From the NCBI GenBank assembly GCA_016124975.1, contig WGMP01000011.1, positions 69,693 through 116,259 of the forward strand: a DNA stretch of 46,567 nt, given 5' to 3'. The translations under genes were made by a program, and so were the position numbers. How positions within the stretch are numbered: the stretch's first letter is position 1; every line of letters starts with the position of its first letter. Below the pieces are notes generated by a model. It was given only the letters and a program-made list of their open reading frames with translations. It made no database searches and was not told where the DNA came from. This stretch comes from Phycisphaera sp. Its GTDB lineage: Bacteria; Planctomycetota; Phycisphaerae; Phycisphaerales; SM1A02. This document shows positions 40,331-46,567 of the stretch, piece after piece.

Positions 40331-41902
40331 ATGCCAGCGACCTCGCCCGCGCCGAACGCGTCCCACCCGTCCACCCTCGTGCTCGACGGGTCGCCGCTTG
40401 CGATCGCGGACCTCGTGCGCGTCGCCCGAGCCACGGCTTCCGCACCCGTCAGGGTCGAGCTTTCGCCCGACGCGCGCGAACGCGTCGCGCGCTCGCGGCG
40501 CGTGGTCGACGAGGCCGTGCGCGGCGGCCGCGCGGTCTACGGGCTCAACACGGGCTTCGGCAGCCTCTCGCGCGTGCGGATCGAGCACGACCGCGCGTGC
40601 GAGCTGCAGCGGAACATCATCCGCTCGCACGCCTGCGGCGTGGGCGAGCCGCTGCCGCGCGAGGTGTCGCGCGCGCTCATGGTCACGCTCGCCGCGAGCC
40701 TCGCGCGCGGCGCATCGGGCGTGCGCGTCGAGACGCTCGAGCGCCTCATCGACTTCATCAACCACCACATCGACCCCGCGATTCCCTCGCGCGGCTCGGT
40801 CGGCGCGTCGGGCGACCTCGCGCCGCTCGCGCACGCGGCGCTCCTTCTCCTCGGCGAAGGCGAGTGCTGGGTCGAGGGCCGCATCGAGCCCGTGGCGTGG
40901 GTCGCGCGCAGCCGCGACATCGAGCCGATCGAGCTCGCCGAGAAGGAAGGCCTCGCGCTCCTGAACGGCACGCACCTGATGTGCGCGACGGGCGCGCTCC
41001 TCTGCCACGACTTCCGCAATCTCTTCGACGCGGCCCTCGCCGCCGCCGCGATGGCGGTCGACGCGGCGAAGGCGACCGACGCGTTCCTCGACGCGCGAAT
41101 CCATGAGGTCCGCAGGCAGCCGGGGCAGATCGAGGTCGCGACGCGCCTGCGCGGGCTTCTCTCGGGCAGCGAGATCGTGCGTTCGCATGCGGACAACGAC
41201 CCGCGCGTGCAGGACCCCTACTCGCTGCGCGCGATGCCGCAGGTGCTGGGCGCCGCGCTCGATGCGTTCCGCTTCGTCGAGGGCGCGGTCGAGCGCGAGC
41301 TCGGCGCGGTGACCGACAACCCGCTCGTCTTCGCGAACGATGCGAAGGGCTCCGGCGACATCGTCTCAGGCGGCAACTTCCACGGCATGCCGCTCGCGAT
41401 CGCGCTCGACCTCCTCGCCGTCGCGTGCAGCCATGTCGCGGGAATCAGCGAGCGCCGAACCTTCTGGGTCGTCTCTGGCTTCGACCAGTTCGTGGCCCAC
41501 AAGCCGTATCTCGCGAAGGACCCCGGCGTCGAGAGCGGCCTGATGATCGCGCAGTACGCGGCCGCCGCGTGCGTGAACGAACTCGCTGGGAACGCGACCC
41601 CCGCGAGCGTGACGAACATTCCGACGAGCGCGGGCATCGAGGACTACAACTCGTTCGGCGCGACGAGCGCGCTGAAGGCCTCGCGCAGCGTTGCGCTTGC
41701 ACGAAGCGTGGTCGCGATCGAGCTTCTCACGATGGCGGAGGCGCTCGAGGCGCACCGCCCGCTCAGGTCGGGCGCGGGCGTCGAGCAGGCGCACGCAGCG
41801 GTGCGCACCGTGGTACCGAAGCTCGCGAAGGACCGCGTGCTGTCGCCCGATATCCGCGCCATCGAGAAGTTGATCGGAACAGGCGCATTTTCGCGGCCCT
41901 GA
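40331..41902 (+). CDS. hutH: Histidine ammonia-lyase
   Basis: This 523-residue enzyme removes ammonia from histidine to form urocanate, the first step of histidine breakdown. The electrophilic MIO group forms from A159-S160-G161 in [13 protein letters not shown]. Other signatures are [67 protein letters not shown] with NFHGMPLA, and the C-terminal [20 protein letters not shown]. All catalytic regions are intact and the length is normal. hutU follows 31 bases downstream with its own -10 box. The aromatic selectivity (His rather than Phe or Tyr) is supported by the hutU neighbour. Confidence 0.97.
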   Translation: MPATSPAPNASHPSTLVLDGSPLAIADLVRVARATASAPVRVELSPDARERVARSRRVVDEAVRGGRAVYGLNTGFGSLSRVRIEHDRACELQRNIIRSHACGVGEPLPREVSRALMVTLAASLARGASGVRVETLERLIDFINHHIDPAIPSRGSVGASGDLAPLAHAALLLLGEGECWVEGRIEPVAWVARSRDIEPIELAEKEGLALLNGTHLMCATGALLCHDFRNLFDAALAAAAMAVDAAKATDAFLDARIHEVRRQPGQIEVATRLRGLLSGSEIVRSHADNDPRVQDPYSLRAMPQVLGAALDAFRFVEGAVERELGAVTDNPLVFANDAKGSGDIVSGGNFHGMPLAIALDLLAVACSHVAGISERRTFWVVSGFDQFVAHKPYLAKDPGVESGLMIAQYAAAACVNELAGNATPASVTNIPTSAGIEDYNSFGATSALKASRSVALARSVVAIELLTMAEALEAHRPLRSGAGVEQAHAAVRTVVPKLAKDRVLSPDIRAIEKLIGTGAFSRP

Positions 41903-41920
41903 GCGCGGCGGCACCCCCGC

Positions 41921-41926
41921 TACACT
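41921..41926 (+). promoter_or_regulatory. -10 box of hutU
   Basis: TACACT lies seven bases before the hutU ATG in the 31-base hutH-hutU gap. There is no Shine-Dalgarno, so hutU may have its own leaderless transcript in addition to read-through from hutH. Confidence 0.45.
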
Positions 41927-41933
41927 CGTCGCC

Positions 41934-43625
41934 ATGACGACGCCTTCCACGATGGTCGACGCTTCCGCCCGCGTGATCCGCGCTCCGCGCGGCAACACCC
42001 TCACCTGCAAGTCGTGGGCCGCGGAGGCCGCGATGCGCATGCTGATGAACAACCTCGACCCCGAGGTCGCCGAGCGCCCCGAGAACCTCGTCGTCTACGG
42101 CGGCCGCGGGCAGGCCGCGCGCAGCTGGGAGGCGTTCGATGCGATCATCGCGAGCCTGAAGGCACTCGCGCCCGACGAGACGCTGCTTGTCCAGAGCGGA
42201 AAGCCCGTCGGCATCGTGCGCACCACGAAGGATTCGCCGCGCGTCCTCATCGCGAACTCGAACCTCGTGCCGCACTGGGCCACGCAGGCGAAGTTCGACG
42301 AGCTCGCCGCGAAGGGCCTCATGATGTTCGGCCAGATGACCGCGGGCTCGTGGATCTACATCGGCACGCAAGGCATCCTTCAGGGCACCTACGAGACCTT
42401 CGCAGAGTGCGCGCGCCAGCATTTCGGCGGTTCACTGCGCGGCACGCTGAACGTGACAGGCGGCTGCGGCGGCATGGGTGGTGCCCAGCCCCTCGCGATC
42501 ACGATGAACGAAGGCACCTGCCTCATCGCAGACATCTGCCGCGAGCGCCTCGAGAAGCGCATTCACGACCGCTACCTCGACGAGATGCACGAGGACCTCG
42601 ACGCCGCGATCGACCGCGCGCTCGAGCTGACCGCGCAGGCGAAGGAAGGCAAGAACAACGGCATCTCGGTCGGCTGGCTCGGGAACATCGTCGACCTCCT
42701 GCGTCGCCTCGACGCGCGCGGCATCGTGCCCGAGACGCTCACAGACCAGACGAGCGCGCATGATCCGCTCGAGGGCTACTACCCCGCCGACATGAGCCGC
42801 GAGAGCGCAGACATCCTGCGCGCCCAGAATCCCGCGGAGTACCAGGAGCTCGCGTGCGCCTCGATGGAGGAGCATGTGCGCCTCATGGTCGGGTTCCTCC
42901 ACAAGGGCTCGAAGGTCTTCGACTACGGCAACAACATCCGCCAGCGCGCGCTCGACCACGGGTTCGCCGACGCGTTCGCGTTCCCCGGGTTCGTGCCCGC
43001 GTACATCCGCCCGCAGTTCTGCACGGGCCGCGGGCCCTTCCGCTGGGTGGCGCTGTCGGGCGACCCCGCCGACATCAAGACGACCGACGAGGCGATCCTC
43101 AAGCTCTTCCCGCACGACGCGTCGCTTGCGCGCTGGATCAAGATGGCGGGCGAGCGCATCGCGTTCCAGGGGCTCCCCGCGCGCATCTGCTGGCTCGGCC
43201 TCGGCGAGCGCCACAAGGCAGGGCTCCTGTTCAACGAACTCGTGCGCAGCGGCAAGGTGAAGGCGCCGATCGTGATCGGCCGCGACCACCTCGACTGCGG
43301 CAGCGTCGCAAGCCCGAACCGCGAGACCGAGGCGATGCTCGACGGCACCGACGCGGTGAGCGACTGGGCGATCCTCAACTTCGCGGTGAACACCGCAAGC
43401 GGCGCCAGCTGGACGAGCTTCCACCACGGCGGCGGCGTCGGCATCGGCTTCTCGCAGCACGCAGGCCAGGTGATCGTGGCCGACGGCAGCGACGAAGCCG
43501 CCGCGCGCATCGAGCGCGTGCTGACAAACGACCCGATGATGGGCGTCTTCCGCCACGCAGACGCCGGCTACGAACTCGCGAAGCAGTGCGCACGGCAGGA
43601 AGCGGTCAAGATTCCGATGCTGTAG
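41934..43625 (+). CDS. hutU: Urocanate hydratase
   Basis: This 563-residue NAD+-dependent enzyme hydrates urocanate to imidazolonepropionate, step two of histidine degradation. Features include [53 protein letters not shown], the NAD-binding [18 protein letters not shown] and the C-terminal [20 protein letters not shown] then [15 protein letters not shown]. Length matches the family. The last two pathway genes (hutI and hutG or hutF) are not in this window. The downstream 310-base gap holds a copy of the variable-core hairpin element and a small hairpin. Confidence 0.97.
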   Translation: MTTPSTMVDASARVIRAPRGNTLTCKSWAAEAAMRMLMNNLDPEVAERPENLVVYGGRGQAARSWEAFDAIIASLKALAPDETLLVQSGKPVGIVRTTKDSPRVLIANSNLVPHWATQAKFDELAAKGLMMFGQMTAGSWIYIGTQGILQGTYETFAECARQHFGGSLRGTLNVTGGCGGMGGAQPLAITMNEGTCLIADICRERLEKRIHDRYLDEMHEDLDAAIDRALELTAQAKEGKNNGISVGWLGNIVDLLRRLDARGIVPETLTDQTSAHDPLEGYYPADMSRESADILRAQNPAEYQELACASMEEHVRLMVGFLHKGSKVFDYGNNIRQRALDHGFADAFAFPGFVPAYIRPQFCTGRGPFRWVALSGDPADIKTTDEAILKLFPHDASLARWIKMAGERIAFQGLPARICWLGLGERHKAGLLFNELVRSGKVKAPIVIGRDHLDCGSVASPNRETEAMLDGTDAVSDWAILNFAVNTASGASWTSFHHGGGVGIGFSQHAGQVIVADGSDEAAARIERVLTNDPMMGVFRHADAGYELAKQCARQEAVKIPML

Positions 43626-43661
43626 CGCTGGCAACCTGCTCGCTCTGGCGTGGATCACGAT

Positions 43662-43750
43662 CGTCGGAGTCGACGGCTGACATCATTCGTTCCGCAGACC
43701 GCGTCCGAACTCCGTTCGGACTCCGTCTGACGGGCACCCATGATGTTCGT
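43662..43750 (+). repeat. Variable-core hairpin element, copy 4
   Basis: The flanks match copies 1 and 3 (CGTCGGAGTCGACGGCTG, then ACATCATTCGTT; right side GGCACCCATGATGTTCGT). The core is longer and unrelated: GTCCGAAC-TCC-GTTCGGAC nested inside AGAC/GTCT and CCG/CGG pairs. It lies 36 bases after the hutU stop. Confidence 0.8.
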
Positions 43751-43801
43751 CGAGACGGAATGCCGCGATTCCACGCGCCCGCACGCTTCCTGCCGGCGGA
43801 C

Positions 43802-43820
43802 GACAAATCCTCGATTTGTC
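43802..43820. other. Perfect hairpin GACAAATC-CTC-GATTTGTC
   Basis: An 8-bp perfect stem with a 3-base loop lies in an A+T-richer part of the 43626-43935 gap, upstream of a secreted-protein gene. TTGACG at 43831-43836 may be a -35 element, but no well-spaced -10 box follows it. The hairpin has no T tract; it could end the hut transcript or be an operator. Confidence 0.4.
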
Positions 43821-43935
43821 ATGATTTCACTTGACGGGGGGGATTGTAGTAAGTTCGTCGCATCGCCGCGCGCGCGCCGCACACGCGCGGCCCTGTTGCA
43901 GAACGCCGCTAGAACCTCCCCTTCAGGAGATCGCT

Positions 43936-45306
43936 ATGCCATTGCCATCGCTCGCGCCATCGCCCGCGTCCTCGCTCCTCCCTCGACTCCGCCGACGCGC
44001 CGCGGTCGCGTTCACGGCCGCCGTGGTGTTCGGCGCGCAGCTCGCCCCCGCCTTCGCGCAGGACGAGCCGCCCGACGACGGCGACGACGCCGTCGAGATC
44101 GTCGGCTGGGACCTCTCCCACCCCGTGAACCGCGCGGAATCGCGCGAGTTCTTCGCAGGCCTCTGGGCCGCCGAGGACGCGGGCCTTCCGCCACCCGCCT
44201 TCGAGTTCACCAACACCCCGCCCGGGCTGATGCTGGCGATGCTCCTCCCCGAGCTCGAGGTCTTCACCGAGATCTACGGCCACCGACTCCAGCTCGACTT
44301 CGACGCGGGCGAGCGCTATCTCGTCACCGACCTCATCGCCGACGACGCGGAGGTGCGCGCGGAGTTCCGGGCGTTCGTGCTGACCGGCAAGCTCGCGCCG
44401 CGGCCCGAGATCGACGCAGGCGCCTACCTCGCGCACTACCTGCTCGTCCTCGACGCCGTCACCGCGCAGGAGCGCGCATCGGTCGTCGGCGTCGAAGCGC
44501 TCGGCATGCTCCTCGAGAGCGAGGGGCTGAGCGTGGAGGCGGAGCCGCCAGCTCACGATCAGCCGATACCTACCAATCCCTCCACGCAAGAGGATGCTCG
44601 CACGAAGTGCGCATTGCTCTGGCTCTTGAGCGCTTCGAGGCTGGCATGTGTGTACGAGAAACTCAGGACGGCCCCGACCCCCGGCGTCGACTTCGACTGC
44701 GATGATGCTGCAGACGCCTTGCTTCGCTGGCTGCTCCGATCTCCGAACCCCGATGGGTCGAGATTGCTTCCCCCAGCGTGGGAGGCCGGCGGCATCGGCA
44801 TCGTCGCCTGCCGCGACCCAGCCCCCACGGGAAGGGGGCATGCTGTCCCGGTGCTCATCGATCCTCACGGGCGTTACTGGTATCTCGAGCCATGGCTGAC
44901 AGTCCGCAGCAAGGCGGTTCAAGGTCCGTACCCAAGCGAGGAAGCACTTCTCGTCGCGCTGAGGAGGCGGTATCTCAGGGGCTGCAACGACGTCCATCCG
45001 AGCATCACTGACGACGTCTTGCCGATGCATGATCTCGGACTGCGAGGCCACGGCGTTCTGGGCGAGGGCGATCCATGGTGGACGAACGCCACCTGGAGGG
45101 CGCGGTTCTGCAGTGCGCTCGGCGAGTGCTGCGAGGCTACACCCCAGAACTTGCTGGACTGCAACGAGGCGGACTGGATTCCCACGCCTCGTCCGACCTT
45201 CGAGGCCTGCGACATCCGCGACGACATGCCGAATCCACTTCCCGACTGGCTCGACTCGTGGGGACCGCTCGAACCGTGCTCTCCAGCGGCTCGTCGACGC
45301 GCATGA
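43936..45306 (+). CDS. Secreted protein, putative transglutaminase-like Cys-His domain
   Basis: This 456-residue protein has a signal peptide (AAVAFTAAVVFGAQLAPAFA, cleaved before QDEPP). The N-terminal half (about 25-205) is Ala/Glu/Leu-rich and helical, with no recognised family. The C-terminal half has FDCDDAADALLRWLLRSPNP near residue 252 and GHAVPVLIDPHGRYWYLEPW near 302; a Cys followed by a later His and an aromatic/acidic strand is the order of transglutaminase-like cysteine enzymes. Eight or so further cysteines lie near the end, fitting an exported protein. AGGAG lies seven bases before 43936. Base use changes visibly at about codon 205 (near 44550) from very G+C-rich to more even. 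The function is tentative. Confidence 0.6.
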   Translation: MPLPSLAPSPASSLLPRLRRRAAVAFTAAVVFGAQLAPAFAQDEPPDDGDDAVEIVGWDLSHPVNRAESREFFAGLWAAEDAGLPPPAFEFTNTPPGLMLAMLLPELEVFTEIYGHRLQLDFDAGERYLVTDLIADDAEVRAEFRAFVLTGKLAPRPEIDAGAYLAHYLLVLDAVTAQERASVVGVEALGMLLESEGLSVEAEPPAHDQPIPTNPSTQEDARTKCALLWLLSASRLACVYEKLRTAPTPGVDFDCDDAADALLRWLLRSPNPDGSRLLPPAWEAGGIGIVACRDPAPTGRGHAVPVLIDPHGRYWYLEPWLTVRSKAVQGPYPSEEALLVALRRRYLRGCNDVHPSITDDVLPMHDLGLRGHGVLGEGDPWWTNATWRARFCSALGECCEATPQNLLDCNEADWIPTPRPTFEACDIRDDMPNPLPDWLDSWGPLEPCSPAARRRA

Positions 45307-45391
45307 ACTTTCGCCAATCGGCCACGCATGAACATCCCTGCTGCAGCAGAGGCTCCGAAACGGCCTCTGCATGGATGTACGATCTGGAGCG

Positions 45392-46411
45392 GTGCAGCGT
45401 CTCACCACCATGACTCTCGTCGTCCTCGTAGGCGCGTTGGCGTCCCTGGCGCTCGCGTTGGTCGCCGCCTCCGATCTTGGTCATCCGTTGCCAGACGGAG
45501 CTGGCTCGGTCATTGGAGCACGCGGTCACGGGAGAACGATGGTCGATCGGTTCTGGCGACCCTTCGCACCCGAGGCATGGCGAGCGTGGCCAGGCGCCGC
45601 GCGAGTCACCGATCCCGACGCCGAAGTCGGCCGAACGGTTGGAATCTTGATCGGCGACACATGGGTTGCATTCGTCGTTCAGGGCGCGGGTCTCTACGAC
45701 ACCGTCTGGATCGAGTCCGTTCACGGCGTGGAGGATTGCTGGTCGTTCCGACGCGATGACGCCCTTTCCGATCTCAGTCGACTGAGGCGTCACGGGGCGC
45801 CCGGGAGTGCGACGCCTGTAGAGATCACACCGGAGTGGATTCCCAAGCACTTCTCGCGAAAGTGCACGGGCATGCTTCCCGGCGACACTGCGACGGTCGC
45901 CGCAATGCTCCTCGAGCACCCTCGTCCGCAGTTTCCGCTCGTGCCGCCGGGTGACCGCAGCGGCGGCGATGCGCGGGAAGGGACTGGGTCCCCCGACGCG
46001 TGCATGATTCGTGTCGACGAGACGCGGCTGTATGGATGGCCACTGCGCTGCTTCATCGTGCACGGATCACGCCTTGACGAGTCGTCGGCGGATCTCATGG
46101 ATGAGCGCGAGCCCAAGCCGCCACACCACTGGTCGAGCGGGATCGGCGCAGCTGTCGTCGATGACCCACTGGCGTATCGGGTCGAACTCCTCCCCGCCAC
46201 CGGTCTTCCATGGAAGCCACTCTGGCTTCCGTTGCTCGCAAACTCGCTGATCCTCGGCGTGCCGCTCACGCTTGCGGGCGTCGGCGTCTCGCGCGCCGCG
46301 CGGTGGGGTTTCGCGAAGGTCCGCGGGCGAGGCGACAGGTGCCCGCGCTGCGGATATCCGCGCACGGGCCTCGCGCCCGGCGCCGCGTGCCCCGAGTGCG
46401 GCGGCGCGTGA
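45392..46411 (+). CDS. Membrane protein with C-terminal zinc ribbon
   Basis: This 339-residue protein has a membrane helix near the start (LVVLVGALASLALALVAA), a large extracytoplasmic region of unknown fold (about 30-275), a second helix (PLWLPLLANSLILGVPLTLA) and a cytoplasmic C-terminus with a zinc ribbon, CPRCGYPRTG...CPECGG. This C-terminal ribbon after a membrane helix is common in planctomycete proteins. I prefer the GTG at 45392, which has TACGAT eight bases upstream; ATGs at 45371 and 45410 are alternatives, and none has a well-placed Shine-Dalgarno. Base composition is lower in G+C than the rest of the window until about 46260. Function unknown. Confidence 0.65.
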   Translation: MQRLTTMTLVVLVGALASLALALVAASDLGHPLPDGAGSVIGARGHGRTMVDRFWRPFAPEAWRAWPGAARVTDPDAEVGRTVGILIGDTWVAFVVQGAGLYDTVWIESVHGVEDCWSFRRDDALSDLSRLRRHGAPGSATPVEITPEWIPKHFSRKCTGMLPGDTATVAAMLLEHPRPQFPLVPPGDRSGGDAREGTGSPDACMIRVDETRLYGWPLRCFIVHGSRLDESSADLMDEREPKPPHHWSSGIGAAVVDDPLAYRVELLPATGLPWKPLWLPLLANSLILGVPLTLAGVGVSRAARWGFAKVRGRGDRCPRCGYPRTGLAPGAACPECGGA

Positions 46412-46412
46412 C

Positions 46413-46567
46413 TTGAGCGGTCGCGGCTGCGGCCGCTCCCTTTGGTGCTTGGGGTGCGTCGTGCAAACTCTCGCGGCTGCGGCCGCTCCCTTTGGTGCTT
46501 GGGGCGCGTCGTGCAAACTCTCGCGGCTGCGGCCGCTCCCTTTGGTGCTTGGGGCGCGTCGTGCAAA
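46413..46567. repeat. 50-bp tandem repeat running off the window end
   Basis: Units with the same 50-base period start at 46423, 46473 and 46523. Each contains GCGGCTGCGGCCGCTCCC, then TTTGGTGCTTGGGG and GCGTCGTGCAAACTCTC. The first unit is preceded by GAGCGGTC, giving a hairpin GAGCGGTCGC-GGCT-GCGGCCGCTC. The first 33 bases match the repeat near 34858. The array starts one base after the stop codon of the zinc-ribbon gene; its full length is unknown. Confidence 0.9.

Noticed and set aside
46067-46567. Minus-strand frames with repeated QAPKGAAAAA-type blocks at the window end
   Set aside because: They are translations of the 50-bp tandem repeat and the antisense of the zinc-ribbon gene.

Overview
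The window looks like a chromosomal segment of a high-G+C planctomycete, most probably of the Phycisphaerae. This rests on a cytochrome-c/DUF1549/DUF1553 protein next to a DUF1501 twin-arginine protein, four secreted proteins ending in paired dockerin-like calcium-loop repeats of the type DxDGDG...ADLxxLLxxWG, a C-terminal CPxCGYxxxG...CPECG ribbon on a membrane protein, and many tandem repeats between genes. The taxonomic call is inference; there is no rRNA gene in the window.

Layout. 0.1-5.4 kb: an Rrf2-type Fe-S regulator, a winged-helix regulator, a methyltransferase plus phosphopantetheinyl transferase pair, a RuvC-like nuclease, and a short His-rich leader ORF followed by a terminator and a degenerate aminotransferase-like gene. 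5.5-11.8 kb: four secreted dockerin-repeat proteins around a tRNA-Gly(CCC) and a YihY/BrkB membrane protein. 12.2-17.7 kb: the planctomycete cytochrome/DUF1501 pair, translationally coupled to two small paralogous membrane proteins. 17.9-27 kb, mostly minus strand: an ABC export operon (repeat-rich lipoprotein, ATPase, permease fused to an M1 aminopeptidase), a PDZ/hydrolase/beta-propeller fusion and a second winged-helix regulator. 27-34.8 kb: metallo-beta-lactamase-fold hydrolase, hypothetical proteins, glyA, a methyl-DNA repair protein, UDP-glucose dehydrogenase, a double-FHA protein and an HU protein. 34.8-35.2 kb: a repeat-dense intergenic region. 35.2-40.2 kb, minus strand: murQ, an S9 peptidase, a PfkB kinase and a membrane protein. 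40.3-43.6 kb: hutH and hutU. 43.9-46.4 kb: a secreted transglutaminase-like candidate and a membrane protein with a zinc ribbon, with visibly lower G+C across much of this part; then a 50-bp tandem repeat runs off the end.

How it works together. The genes are mostly housekeeping or cell-envelope genes in short operons, many joined by 4-base ATGA/GTGA overlaps. Many operon-leading genes have no Shine-Dalgarno but carry a TAnnnT -10-like box 6-10 bases before the start codon, which suggests widespread leaderless mRNAs.

The best candidates for undescribed biology are: (1) the unit at 4274-5393, with a clear promoter, a 30-codon peptide with four His codons, a competing antiterminator/terminator pair, and a truncated HisC-like protein that has lost its PLP lysine; and (2) a dispersed intergenic element with conserved flanks and a hairpin core that differs in sequence but keeps pairing (four copies at 34988-35190 and 43662-43750).
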